Origin: Deltaproteobacteria bacterium CG_4_9_14_3_um_filter_63_12
GTDB taxonomy: Bacteria; Myxococcota_A; Bradymonadia; UBA4248; UM-FILTER-63-12
Assembly (NCBI GenBank): GCA_002789955.1
Contig: PFUG01000116.1
Span: forward strand, 1 to 39,111
Direction of reading: 5' to 3'
Length of the DNA: 39,111 nucleotides
The position numbers and the translations under genes are program-made. Positions 17,368 to 26,360 of this stretch are shown piece by piece. Below the pieces are notes generated by a model that was not told the DNA's origin, made no database searches, and saw nothing but the letters and a program-made list of their open reading frames with translations. Every line of letters begins with the position of its first letter. The stretch's first letter is position 1.

Positions 17368-19197
17368 TCACTCGACGGTGACGCTCTTGGCCAGGTTCCG
17401 AGGCTGGTCGATGTCCGTGCCCTTCATGTCGGCGATGTGGTAGGCGAGCAGCTGCAACGGGATGATGGTGAGCAGGGGCTGCAGGTAATCGGGCGCCGCA
17501 GGGATGGTCATCACGTGGTCGGCGAAGCGAGCGATCTTAAGATCTCCCTCGGTGGCGACGGCGAGCACCTTGCCTCCACGGGCCCGAACCTCTTCGAGAT
17601 TGCTGAACACCTTCTCATAGGTCTCGCTCTTTGGGGCGATAACCACGACCGGCATGTTTTCGTCGATGAGCGCGATGGGTCCGTGCTTCATCTCTCCGGC
17701 GGCGTATCCCTCCGCGTGGATGTAGCTGATCTCTTTGAGCTTCAGGGCGCCCTCGAGGGCGATGGGGTAATTGACCCCACGGCCGAGGTAGAGGAAGGAC
17801 CGAGCATGGATGAAGTGTTTGGCGATCTCTCGGACGGCGTCGCTCGCCTCGAGAAGCTTCTCGATCTGCGTCGGGATGGTTCGCAGGTCCTCGAGCAGCA
17901 TTCTGGCGCGCGCCGGATCGAGGGTTCCCTTCCGCCGGCCCAGATAGACGGCCAGCAGCATCATGCTCGCCAGCTGTGTAGTGAACGCCTTGGTCGAAGC
18001 AACGCCGATCTCGGGGCCGGCGTGGGTGTAGAGCGTGCCGTCGGAGATGCGTGGGATGCTGGAGTCGACCACATTGCAGACGGCGAGGACATGGGCCCCG
18101 CGCGAGTGGGCCATCTTCAGTGCGGCTAAAGTGTCCGCCGTCTCTCCAGACTGGCTGATGGGGACGAACAGGTCCCCGGCGCCGATGAGCGGATCGCGGT
18201 AGCGGAACTCGGAAGCGAGGTCGACCTCGACAGGGATACGGGCCAGCTGTTCGATGAGCGTCTTGCCAACCAGAGCGGCGTGGTAGCTGGTCCCGCAGGC
18301 TACGAGAACAACGCGCTTCAGGGCGTCGAGGATGGCCTTGGGCGGCTCGGCGCCGTCCAGCGCGATGTCCCCGCGGTCCAGCGAGATCCGGCCTCTAAGG
18401 GTGTCGACGAGCTTGTCGGGCTGCTCGAAGATCTCCTTGAGCATGAAGTGCTTGAAGCCCTGTTTCTCGGCGGAGATGGGGTCCCACAGGACGTGTTTTG
18501 TCGGCCGTTCGAAGGCGAGCCCGTCGGCGTCGAAGAGCTGGACCGACTGGGCCGTGAGAACGGCGGTTTCGCCGTCCTCGAGAAAAATAACGTCGCGGGT
18601 GTGGGCAAGAATGGCCGGGATGTCGCTCGCCGCAAAGGTCTCGCCGTTCCCGATGGCGACAACGAGAGGGCTCTGCTGACGCGCTGCGACGATTCGGTCT
18701 GGCTCGTCTTCGCTGATCACCACCAGTGCGTAGGAGCCCTCCATGCGTTTCGTCGCCAGGCGTACGGCCGTGTGGAGGTCGTGCCCGGATTGCACGGAGG
18801 CGCCGATGAGGTGGGCCGCGATCTCGGTGTCGGTCTCTGAGCTGAAGTCGTGGCCTCGTGCGCTGAGCTCCTGTTTGAGGGCGACGTAGTTCTCGATGAT
18901 GCCATTATGAACCAGCGAGATGCCGCCCCAGGTATGGGGATGTGCGTTTTGCTCGCTCGGACGCCCGTGGGTCGCCCAGCGGGTGTGGCCGATCCCCAAG
19001 CTCCCCAAGATGGGCTCCGCAGCGACCGACCGCCGCAGGTTGACGAGCTTTCCCTCGCAACGTCGCAGCTCGATGCGCTGGCCGTCCCAAATAGCGACTC
19101 CAGCGGAGTCATAGCCGCGGTACTCCAACTTCTGCAAGCCCTCGAGAAGGATCTCGGCGCACTCTTGCTCTCCAACATAGGCCATGATTCCGCACAT
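17368..19197 (-). CDS. glmS: Glutamine-fructose-6-phosphate aminotransferase (isomerising)
   Basis: 609 residues, full length. Makes glucosamine-6-phosphate from fructose-6-P and glutamine, the first step to UDP-GlcNAc. The glutamine amidotransferase domain (about 1-225) begins MCGIMAYVG with the nucleophile Cys2, and has KLEYRGYDSAGVA, HTRWATHG and HNGIIENY. Two SIS sugar-isomerase domains follow, with ACGTSYHAALVGK, SQSGETADTLAALK, GVASTKAFTTQL and LGRGVNYPIALEGALKLKE, ending in the signature NLAKSVTVE. GAGGGAAC lies directly before the ATG. It follows the GlmU-like gene by 100 nt on the same strand. Confidence 0.98.
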   Translation of the reverse strand: MCGIMAYVGEQECAEILLEGLQKLEYRGYDSAGVAIWDGQRIELRRCEGKLVNLRRSVAAEPILGSLGIGHTRWATHGRPSEQNAHPHTWGGISLVHNGIIENYVALKQELSARGHDFSSETDTEIAAHLIGASVQSGHDLHTAVRLATKRMEGSYALVVISEDEPDRIVAARQQSPLVVAIGNGETFAASDIPAILAHTRDVIFLEDGETAVLTAQSVQLFDADGLAFERPTKHVLWDPISAEKQGFKHFMLKEIFEQPDKLVDTLRGRISLDRGDIALDGAEPPKAILDALKRVVLVACGTSYHAALVGKTLIEQLARIPVEVDLASEFRYRDPLIGAGDLFVPISQSGETADTLAALKMAHSRGAHVLAVCNVVDSSIPRISDGTLYTHAGPEIGVASTKAFTTQLASMMLLAVYLGRRKGTLDPARARMLLEDLRTIPTQIEKLLEASDAVREIAKHFIHARSFLYLGRGVNYPIALEGALKLKEISYIHAEGYAAGEMKHGPIALIDENMPVVVIAPKSETYEKVFSNLEEVRARGGKVLAVATEGDLKIARFADHVMTIPAAPDYLQPLLTIIPLQLLAYHIADMKGTDIDQPRNLAKSVTVE

Positions 19198-19297
19198 GTT
19201 CCCTCTTCTATGGCTCGCCCTGTCCCGCGCGTGAACCGACAGTATGCCTCAACCGACTCTTGACCCGACAAATATTCCGCTGGCGCACCTGGTGGGC

Positions 19298-20047
19298 TCA
19301 GTGGTGCAACAATGCCCACCGCTCCGCGGCGGCGAGCTGCTCGAGAGTGTTCACGCCCATGACCTCGGCGGGATCGCTCACGGTCCAGGCGTGCACACCT
19401 CCCCGTTTGGCGGCGATGGCGATCAAATCGGTCAAATAGAACTCATCGGCGGAGTTGCCAGAGTCGACTTGGCCCAAATGCAATCGGAGGAAATCCGAGT
19501 GGATGAGGTACAGTCCGGCGTTGACCTCGTGGATCGCGAGCTGCTCGTCGGTGCATTCCTGGTGCTCGACGATGCTGACGGGAACGCCGTTCTCTCTGAG
19601 GACGCGGCCGTAGCCGGTGGGGTCGTCGACGCGCATCGAGATAAACGCGACGCCGTCTTGGATGGCGATGCTTTTCAGGGCCTCGAGGGAGCTGGCGCGA
19701 ATATTGGGGACGTCGCCATAGAGGATGAAGACCCAGCCAGCGAAGTCTTCGAGGGCGCTTAGGCCGCAACGCACGGCGTCGGCGGTGCCGCGCTGCACGT
19801 CCTGCACGGCGAAGAGGAGCGTGGGGACCGTCGCGAAGTCCGACCGCAGCGAGTCCTCGACTCGCTCCCGACCGTAGCCCACCACCGTCACGACCGTCTC
19901 TAGCTCTGCGTCGAAGCACGCTCGCAAGACCCTAGCCACCATGGTCTCGCCGCAGACGGGATGAAGCACCTTGGGCAGGTCCGACTTCATGCGTGTGCCC
20001 TGTCCGGCGGCGAGCACTACGGCTGTGTATTTCTGTTGTTTATTCAC
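19298..20047 (-). CDS. GlmU-like uridylyltransferase domain without acetyltransferase half
   Basis: 249 residues matching only the N-terminal pyrophosphorylase domain of GlmU, which makes UDP-GlcNAc from GlcNAc-1-P. Motifs are VVLAAGQGTRMKSDLPKVLH, QRGTADAVRCGL, LYGDVPNIR (metal Asp), GYGRVLRENG, IVEHQECT, EVNAGLYL and ADEFYLTDLI. It ends at GVNTLEQLAAAERW, where bifunctional GlmU enters its left-handed beta-helix acetyltransferase. The next 100 nt in all three minus frames show no hexapeptide repeats, so this looks like a genuine single-domain protein, not a frameshift. It lies just upstream of glmS. Another enzyme must acetylate GlcN-1-P. Confidence 0.9.
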   Translation of the reverse strand: MNKQQKYTAVVLAAGQGTRMKSDLPKVLHPVCGETMVARVLRACFDAELETVVTVVGYGRERVEDSLRSDFATVPTLLFAVQDVQRGTADAVRCGLSALEDFAGWVFILYGDVPNIRASSLEALKSIAIQDGVAFISMRVDDPTGYGRVLRENGVPVSIVEHQECTDEQLAIHEVNAGLYLIHSDFLRLHLGQVDSGNSADEFYLTDLIAIAAKRGGVHAWTVSDPAEVMGVNTLEQLAAAERWALLHH

Positions 20048-20136
20048 GCTTTAGTCCCCCTGTGGAAGCACGGCGTCGCACTATCCTCCAATTCGTCGTG
20101 CGTTTCCAACGGCAAACGAACGAGAGTGGGCCGAGG

Positions 20137-20931
20137 TCAGCGGGACAGAGGGCTCAGGCGTGCTGCCACCAAGGGCTTTAGCAAGGCGGGGAGCTCACTG
20201 AGCGCTTCGACGTTCCAAGTGGCCTCGTCGCAGGGCGAGCCGAAAGCGACGGAGCGCAGGCCTGCTTCGTTGGCCCCAAACACGTCGGTGAAGGGGTTGT
20301 CTCCCACGTGGACGGCGAAGGCCGGGCCGACGCGGAGGGCTCGCAGGGTTGCGAGGAACATCTCGGCGTTTGGCTTGGAGATGCCGACCTCGTCGCTGAA
20401 GGTCAAACAGTCGAAGAACTCGAGCAGATGGTAGCGCTCCAGCAGTTTGCGCAGCATCTTGCCAGTCGAATAGGAGGTGTCCGAGATGACGGCGAGCTCG
20501 ACGCCCATGTTTTTCAAGGATTGCAGCGCCTCTCGAGCGCCGGGATTGGGCTCTGGGGGAGCTTCCCACAGGCTCTCATCAAAGGCGCGGCAGACATCCG
20601 CGGTCAGCGCCGCACTCAGGGCAGGCAGCTCGAGTTGTTGGAGCATCCAGGCGACCCGCTCGGGGTTGCGCAGAGTGACCCACCGTTCGCGCCAGACTCG
20701 CTCCCATCGTGTGGCTTCGAGGCTCATGACCTCTTGGACCCGTTGGTGGTCGACGAGGGAGCCGTTGCGGTGCAGCGCGTGGGTCAACGCGTTGCTCCGC
20801 ACTACGTCTCGTGCAGCACTACCCCGCTGGTGGCCCTCGATGAGGGTCGCCCAAAGGTCGAAGGTAACAGCCCGAATCGGGCCGTCAGCGCTTGCGATAG
20901 GTCGCGCTGGAGGTGCAAGTTTCGTGGACAA
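20137..20931 (-). CDS. HAD-superfamily hydrolase
   Basis: 264 residues with the four HAD motifs: I AVTFDLWATLIEG (nucleophile Asp), II LAVISDTS, III GISKPNAEMF and IV HVGDNPFTDVFGANEAG. The helical cap lies between I and II (about 45-130), as in subfamily I phosphatases such as phosphoglycolate phosphatase-like proteins. The substrate is unknown. The only start codon before motif I is a TTG at 20931, which makes the gene overlap the end of queD by 47 nt; no strong ribosome site precedes it, so translation may depend on coupling. It lies 89 nt before the GlmU-like gene. Confidence 0.88.
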   Translation of the reverse strand: MSTKLAPPARPIASADGPIRAVTFDLWATLIEGHQRGSAARDVVRSNALTHALHRNGSLVDHQRVQEVMSLEATRWERVWRERWVTLRNPERVAWMLQQLELPALSAALTADVCRAFDESLWEAPPEPNPGAREALQSLKNMGVELAVISDTSYSTGKMLRKLLERYHLLEFFDCLTFSDEVGISKPNAEMFLATLRALRVGPAFAVHVGDNPFTDVFGANEAGLRSVAFGSPCDEATWNVEALSELPALLKPLVAARLSPLSR

Positions 20932-21247
20932 TGACGGCGTCGAGATCCGGTAATGTTGCGGTAAGCCGCTCGAAAATCCAGTGAGCCAAGACCTCGCTGG
21001 TTGGGTTTTCGAGCCCTGGGATTTCGTTCAAGTAGTAGTGGTCGAGGGTGTCGTGGACGGGTTGCCAGGCCGCCCGGACATCCGCAAAATCCATCAACCA
21101 GCCCATCTTCTCGTCCATCTCACCGACCAGGACCAGCTCGATCTGATAGCTGTGGCCGTGCAGTCGGCGGCACTTGTGGCCGTCGTGAACGTTGGGAAGA
21201 AGGTGAGCCGCCTCAAAGCGAAACGTCTTGTTCAGTTCAATGATCAC
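20885..21247 (-). CDS. queD: 6-carboxy-5,6,7,8-tetrahydropterin synthase QueD
   Basis: 120 residues. Converts 7,8-dihydroneopterin triphosphate to 6-carboxytetrahydropterin, in the preQ0/queuosine pathway. Zinc ligands His15 (FEAAHLLP), His30 and His32 (RLHGHSY) and the catalytic Cys26 (HKCRR) are present, as are DHYYLNE, NPTSEVLAHWIFE and the terminal HETCTSSATY. The GTG at 21247 is chosen as start: it has AGGA about 8 nt upstream and gives the normal length; the 39 residues upstream do not look like QueD. Shares its strand and pathway with queE. Confidence 0.94.
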   Translation of the reverse strand: MIIELNKTFRFEAAHLLPNVHDGHKCRRLHGHSYQIELVLVGEMDEKMGWLMDFADVRAAWQPVHDTLDHYYLNEIPGLENPTSEVLAHWIFERLTATLPDLDAVIVHETCTSSATYRKR

Positions 21248-21427
21248 GTCGCGTTCCTGATTCGGTTCGCAGCGGCCCTTTGCCCAGAAAACACTCTGCC
21301 GTGGGCGCTCGCGGTCACGCTCGATCCTGGGAGGAAATTGAGCGTGTGCCCGACAATCCAACATTAGACCGAAGCTAACACCGACACGAGGAGTTTTCCA
21401 GCTTCATTGTATTTTTCAGCCCGCGTC

Positions 21428-22087
21428 TCACACGCCGCGGGTGTGTGGGTCCCAGATAAACTTTTGGATTTGCAGGTTCACTCGAACGGCTAGGTCAGCT
21501 TCCAAGACCCACTCGCACAGGAGTTTCGGATCCAACAGACCGAGGACTGGGGAGAAGTGAACCGGACAACGGTCCAAGAGGGAGCGCGAGCGCACCGCCT
21601 CGGCGGCCCAGTCGAAATCTGCGCGGTCGGCGAGGACGACCTTCAGCTCATCGCTCGGTCGAAGCGCCTCCAACTGCCAGAGGTTCTTGTCCGCTTCGCC
21701 GCTACCAGGGGCTTTGATGTCGACGATGCGACGCACGCTCACGGGGACTTCGCGAATGTCGACGCTGCCGCTCGTCTCGAGGAGCACCGTGTAGCCCAAG
21801 TCCAGGAGGGTCTGCATGAGAGACAGCACTGGCTTCTGCAACAGCGGTTCGCCGCCCGTGATCTCGACCAGTTTGCAGCTCGCCATTGAACGTAGGGTCT
21901 CGACGACCGAGGGGACATCGGTCCAATGGCCGTTGTCGAAGGCGTAGGAGGTGTCGCACCAGGAACAGCGCAGATTGCAGCCAGTGAGTCGCACGAACAG
22001 ACAGGGCCAGCCGGCGTAAGTCGATTCTCCTTGAATGGAGTAAAAGATCTCCGAGACTCGGAGACGGTCTGTGTGCGGCGTGCTCAC
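21428..22087 (-). CDS. queE: 7-carboxy-7-deazaguanine synthase QueE
   Basis: 219-residue radical SAM enzyme that contracts carboxytetrahydropterin to 7-carboxy-7-deazaguanine. It has EIFYSIQGESTYAGWPCLFV, then the cluster motif CNLRCSWCDT with Cys37, Cys41 and Cys44 in the compact spacing used by this family, the SAM-binding EITGGEPLLQ and KAPGSG. It ends QIQKFIWDPHTRGV, typical for QueE. Starts with GTG at 22087. A 180-nt gap separates it from queD; queC and queF are not in the window. Confidence 0.95.
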   Translation of the reverse strand: MSTPHTDRLRVSEIFYSIQGESTYAGWPCLFVRLTGCNLRCSWCDTSYAFDNGHWTDVPSVVETLRSMASCKLVEITGGEPLLQKPVLSLMQTLLDLGYTVLLETSGSVDIREVPVSVRRIVDIKAPGSGEADKNLWQLEALRPSDELKVVLADRADFDWAAEAVRSRSLLDRCPVHFSPVLGLLDPKLLCEWVLEADLAVRVNLQIQKFIWDPHTRGV

Positions 22088-22252
22088 GGTTCGAGCTCTG
22101 CTTGCGGCCCAGTGACTGACGGTTCGGGGCCGAGTTGTTACGGCCTTCTACCACATCGCGTCAGGGCGGACCACGCAATATTTGCCGAGACCGCCTGACC
22201 ACCGGAGCGCCGACGCCCAGCGAACCACCTTATCCACAGGGGAAGGGGCTGC

Positions 22253-22281
22253 TTGACGCCCTCGGGGGGTTTGGTTAGCGT
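22253..22281 (+). promoter_or_regulatory. Candidate sigma-70-type promoter for the glycosyltransferase operon
   Basis: TTGACG (22253-22258), a 17-nt spacer and TAGCGT (22276-22281), about 85 nt upstream of the predicted start at 22368. Five of six bases match the -35 consensus; the -10 keeps only TA and the final T. Confidence 0.5.
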
Positions 22282-22367
22282 GTCCGCTCGCGCGCGTCGC
22301 CCGTGTGCGATCATTATTAATGTTATCAATAGGTTGTGCCGAAGTTCGGCGCGGAATGGTCGTTCCT

Positions 22368-25300
22368 ATGACGAACGAAAAGCCCCCCAAGTCCACCGAC
22401 GCCATCGATCCCGTCGACCCAGCGGCCGCGAACCCCTCCGAGCGGCCTGAAGACGAGTCACCGAAGGTACAAGACGCAGACGGTTCTGACGTTGATGGCG
22501 CCGACGCCGACGAAGCCGACGAAGCCGAAGGAGCCGACGAAGCCGACGAAGCCGACGAAGACGACGAAGACGACGAAGACGACGAAGACGACGAAGACGA
22601 CGAAGACGACGAAGACGACAACGACGACGAAGCCGCTGAAGACGACGAAGACGACGAAGACGACGAAGCCGACGAAGCCGCTGAAGACGACGAAGACGAC
22701 GAAGACGACAACGACGACGAAGCCGCTGAAGACGACGACGCGGACGAAGACGACGAAGACGACGCCAAGGCCTCGTTGAACGCCGCTGCCGACTCGGATT
22801 CCGCAGCAAAAGCGGGCCCTTCGCCGCCGCCCGCGGCGAGCCCGCGGAATTCACTTCCCGCAGACACCATCAAGCGCCAGGTGTTCACACGACTGCGGCG
22901 GCTCATGGGCCGCGCCGCGTTCGAGCTCAAAGACGGCGATCCGCCGAGCGGCACGACGGGGTCGACCAGCAAGGACTACGTCGGGTCGAACGGCGACCAG
23001 AACCTTCAGGATTGGGAAGAAGAGTGGGAGGCGCCGGTCACCCTCGACGATCCCCTAACCACAAAAGGCTATCCCAAAGCGACTTGGTTCCGATTCGATT
23101 CGGAGCGGCGCAAGAACTGGATCGGGCTGGGGATTGTTCTTCTGTTGTGCTCGCTGCTCTACATTCCGTTCGTCGGTTCGTTCGGGCTGTGGGATCCTTG
23201 GGAGACTCACTACGGCGAGGTCTCGAGGCACATGACCGAGACCCAAGACTGGATCAGTCCTTGGTGGGGGTCGCACTGGCACCGACCGGATGCCGGCGCC
23301 GAAGGAGCAGGTTTCTACTCGAAACCCATCCTCGTGCTGTGGTCCATGGCCATCGGGATGGAGATCTGGGGCTGGAACGAGTTCGCCATACGCATTGGTG
23401 TCGCGCTCATGGCGATCTTCGGCGTCGCCCTGACCTTCTTGATGGGAGCCAACGTTTGGAACCGCCGCGTGGGCTACTTCATGGCGACGGTGATGGCGAC
23501 CTCGCCGTTCTATTTCTTCCTCTCTCGTCAGACCCAGACCGACATGCCGTTCGTGGCCATGATGCTGTGCGCGATGGCCTTCTTCATCATGGGGGCTTTC
23601 GGGCGCGATCGGCGCAAACCCGCCGACGCAGTACATTATGGCTTGGTCTTGGGGACGACTTTGGCGCTGATGCTGCCACAGTTGTATCTGATTGGTGTCG
23701 ATCAAGGCTTCGATGAGACCCAACGCGCGGCGCGGCCAGGTTTGCGCGCCGTGTCTATGAACGACTTCAAGGGGCAGCGAGTCTTCGAAGACGTCGTGAT
23801 GGTCAGCTCGCCGAAGCTCTCCCCTGCAGAGCGCGAAGGCCTCGCCGAGCTCTCCCCACAGGAGGCCGGCGCCCGCATCGAGGCGTCGCGCTCGAAGCTG
23901 CCGGACTTTCTCTTGGAGCTCGCCGCGCCCCTCTTCGTCACGGCTTTGGCGGTCTTGGGGATCTTCGCGCTGCTCTACCTAGGAATCAGGGGACGCCTCA
24001 AAGATCGGCTGTTGTCTCGGCGCTCCAATCGCTTCCCAGCGCTGCTGTTGATGGCCCTGGCGCTGCTCTCGCAGTTCATGGCCCTCGGCTTACAAGTCAA
24101 GCGCCTCTTCGACGCCTACGGGATGAACTGGGAGTCCAACTACGGCGCGGTCTTCAACCTCGTCAAGTTCAGCGGCGTCGCGCTCTCTTTGGTGCTGATC
24201 GGGAGCACGGTGTTGATGATCCAGCGCTTGAAGAAGCTCTGGGCCGCCGAGGATGGCAAGAAGGGCGATGCAGAGCTCAACCGCTCGATGAAGATTTTCG
24301 CGGGGTTGACTGGGTTGGCCACGCTGGTGCTGGTGCTCAGCCCGGTGTTCCTCGTGATGAAGGCCAAGGCGTTGGGCTTCGACGGGATGTCGTTCTGGGA
24401 CGACGAGGCGTTTCCCCCGTTGCGATTCGTCAAGATCATCCTCAACAGCGTCTACGCGCCGATCCTGTTGGGGCTCTTCCTGGCACTGGCGGCGTGGTTG
24501 CTCCTCAGCGCCAAGAGCAAGTTCTGGGACGAGCGCAACTCGCTGGTTATCTGGTCGACATTCGTCCTGCTGCTGTCGGCAATCTTCCTTTGCGTCTCGG
24601 TGTTTTACATCCCGATCTCCATGGACGGGCAGCTCTCGACGTTCGGCCGCGTGGCCGGGCGCTTCGTCGGCGGCGTCTTCCAATGGGGCCCAGTACAGGT
24701 CGTCATCTACCTGCTCTTTTTTGCGATCATGGCCATCAGCTTGGTGGCCTCAAAGCGCAAGACGGTCGGGCAGATGAATTTTTTGGGGTTCTATATCTTT
24801 GCAGCGCTCGCCACCTTGGCGAAGGGTCTGTTGGGGTTCGCGCTGCCAGGCGCCATCATTCTCATCTACCTGATCTCGACCGTCGAGTGGCGGCGGCTGT
24901 CGGAGTTCGAGATTCCACGTGGGATCTTGACCTTCATCTGCGTCGGGTTCCCGTGGTACGCGGCGATGCTGATCCTGCACGAGAACGCTTACTTCCAGCG
25001 CTTCTTTGTCCATGACCACTTCAAGCGGCTGGCCAGCGGTGTTCACCAGATCGACTCTGGGACGTTCGAACACTTCGTGCGCTGGCTGGGCTATGGGCTC
25101 TTCCCCTGGGCTGCGCTGCTTCCCGCCGTGATCCTGCGCTTCGGGATGGGGCGTGGCGTGCTGCTGCGCGACGACAAGTCACGGGCCACGCTGATGCTCG
25201 GCATCTGGGCGGTCTTCGCCTTCGCCTTGTTCTCGTTGTCGAGCACCAAGTTCCACCACTACGCCTTCCCCATCGTGCCACCGCTCGCGGCGCTGGTCGG

Positions 25301-26360
25301 TCTGCTGCTCTGCGACATCTTCCAGGGCCAGATGAAACGCCTCGCTCCAGCCATGGTCATGGGCGTCGCATTCCTGGTCCTGATCGGTTGGGACGTCTCG
25401 AACGACCCGCAAGTCTGGAAGAACCTCTTCACCTACAAATACGACCGCGAGTGGATCGACCGCATTCCGGAGTTTACGGCGAACCTCTTCGGCCATCCCA
25501 CCGTGGTGGGGGGCGCCGAGCTGCAGGCCGAGTTCCAGTCCTTCGCCATATGGGTAGGGGTGGCCTCATTTGTCGGCATTGTTTTGATCTGGTTCACCCG
25601 GCGCTGGCTTCGTCGCACCGGCGTCGTCGTGCTGGTCGGCGCCAGCATCGCGTTGACCGTCTGGGGTTTGAACGTCTACATGCCGGGCATCTCGCCCACT
25701 TGGAGCCAGAAAGGTGTGTGGATGTCCTACTGGGACACCTGCACACGAACCGAGGCCCCGCCCGACGCCGACCCGAAGAAGATCTGGTGCGAGGAGAGCT
25801 CCTTGGTCTACCGCGTGACTTGGCGCGGCGAGCACTACTACTCGCAGAACGAGGCGATCCCCATCGGCAGCGACGACGATCTGAAATACTTCGCGTCCGC
25901 GAATGGCGAAACGCCCTTCTACTTCATGGCCGACCGCGCTCGGTACTGCCTCGGCAGCGACATGTCTCCGAACTTCGGCGACGACTGCAAGGGCACTGGC
26001 AGCCTCGTCGGAGAGGTGCGCAAGTACTTCGGAGGCAGCAAGTTCGACCATGAGTTAGTGTGGGACGACAACCTCAAGTTCATCATGGTCAAGTTCTATC
26101 CCGCCGGGAAGCCTGGCGCCGAGGCCGAGGTCCCAGCGGAGAAAGGGGGGGCGCTCACGCCGAAGAAGAACCCGCTGAAGCGGCCTATTCCGGGCCGTGC
26201 AACTCCAGGGGAGGGTGTCATTGCGCCCAACGTCGATGGTGCGCTGCCGCCCGCGGCAGTGTCGCCCAACGGGACTCGACGACCGGCGATGAGCAGGCCC
26301 GTCAAGCCCATCCCCAGCGAAGGGAGCTCATTCCCCAGCGAAGCGGCTCCACCTCCATGA
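22368..26360 (+). CDS. Large ArnT/PMT-like membrane glycosyltransferase with acidic N-terminus
   Basis: 1330 residues, more than twice the size of ArnT-type enzymes. Residues ~43-134 are almost entirely Asp/Glu/Ala. After a short linker the first membrane helix (about 251-272) leads into LWDPWETHYGEVSRHM, the first periplasmic loop carrying the acidic catalytic site of GT-C enzymes of the PMT_2/ArnT type (lipid-linked sugar donor). Many further helices follow, including LAKGLLGFALPGAIILIYL and TKFHHYAFPIVPPLAALVGLL, typical of the family. Extra membrane helices and loops are inserted at about 430-850. A soluble C-terminal domain (about 1130-1260) ends in a Pro-rich tail. It probably glycosylates a lipid, glycan or protein at the inner membrane. 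ATG at 22368 follows a GGAATGG. Its stop overlaps the next gene (ATGA). Confidence 0.88.
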   Translation: MTNEKPPKSTDAIDPVDPAAANPSERPEDESPKVQDADGSDVDGADADEADEAEGADEADEADEDDEDDEDDEDDEDDEDDEDDNDDEAAEDDEDDEDDEADEAAEDDEDDEDDNDDEAAEDDDADEDDEDDAKASLNAAADSDSAAKAGPSPPPAASPRNSLPADTIKRQVFTRLRRLMGRAAFELKDGDPPSGTTGSTSKDYVGSNGDQNLQDWEEEWEAPVTLDDPLTTKGYPKATWFRFDSERRKNWIGLGIVLLLCSLLYIPFVGSFGLWDPWETHYGEVSRHMTETQDWISPWWGSHWHRPDAGAEGAGFYSKPILVLWSMAIGMEIWGWNEFAIRIGVALMAIFGVALTFLMGANVWNRRVGYFMATVMATSPFYFFLSRQTQTDMPFVAMMLCAMAFFIMGAFGRDRRKPADAVHYGLVLGTTLALMLPQLYLIGVDQGFDETQRAARPGLRAVSMNDFKGQRVFEDVVMVSSPKLSPAEREGLAELSPQEAGARIEASRSKLPDFLLELAAPLFVTALAVLGIFALLYLGIRGRLKDRLLSRRSNRFPALLLMALALLSQFMALGLQVKRLFDAYGMNWESNYGAVFNLVKFSGVALSLVLIGSTVLMIQRLKKLWAAEDGKKGDAELNRSMKIFAGLTGLATLVLVLSPVFLVMKAKALGFDGMSFWDDEAFPPLRFVKIILNSVYAPILLGLFLALAAWLLLSAKSKFWDERNSLVIWSTFVLLLSAIFLCVSVFYIPISMDGQLSTFGRVAGRFVGGVFQWGPVQVVIYLLFFAIMAISLVASKRKTVGQMNFLGFYIFAALATLAKGLLGFALPGAIILIYLISTVEWRRLSEFEIPRGILTFICVGFPWYAAMLILHENAYFQRFFVHDHFKRLASGVHQIDSGTFEHFVRWLGYGLFPWAALLPAVILRFGMGRGVLLRDDKSRATLMLGIWAVFAFALFSLSSTKFHHYAFPIVPPLAALVGLLLCDIFQGQMKRLAPAMVMGVAFLVLIGWDVSNDPQVWKNLFTYKYDREWIDRIPEFTANLFGHPTVVGGAELQAEFQSFAIWVGVASFVGIVLIWFTRRWLRRTGVVVLVGASIALTVWGLNVYMPGISPTWSQKGVWMSYWDTCTRTEAPPDADPKKIWCEESSLVYRVTWRGEHYYSQNEAIPIGSDDDLKYFASANGETPFYFMADRARYCLGSDMSPNFGDDCKGTGSLVGEVRKYFGGSKFDHELVWDDNLKFIMVKFYPAGKPGAEAEVPAEKGGALTPKKNPLKRPIPGRATPGEGVIAPNVDGALPPAAVSPNGTRRPAMSRPVKPIPSEGSSFPSEAAPPP
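22496..22770 (+). repeat. Tandem GACGAA-type repeat encoding the acidic tract
   Basis: Dense repeats of GACGAC/GAA units. A higher-order block reading GAAGCCGCTGAAGACGACGA recurs within the tract. It encodes runs of DEDDEDDEDD and EAAEDDEDDE in the glycosyltransferase N-terminus. Such tracts change length by replication slippage and are assembly-sensitive. Confidence 0.9.

Noticed and set aside
19198..19297. Frameshifted acetyltransferase half of GlmU
   Set aside because: None of the three minus frames shows hexapeptide repeats or GlmU C-terminal motifs.
22148..22972. Poly-Ser minus-strand frame
   Set aside because: Mirror of the GACGAA repeat that encodes the acidic tract; low complexity only.
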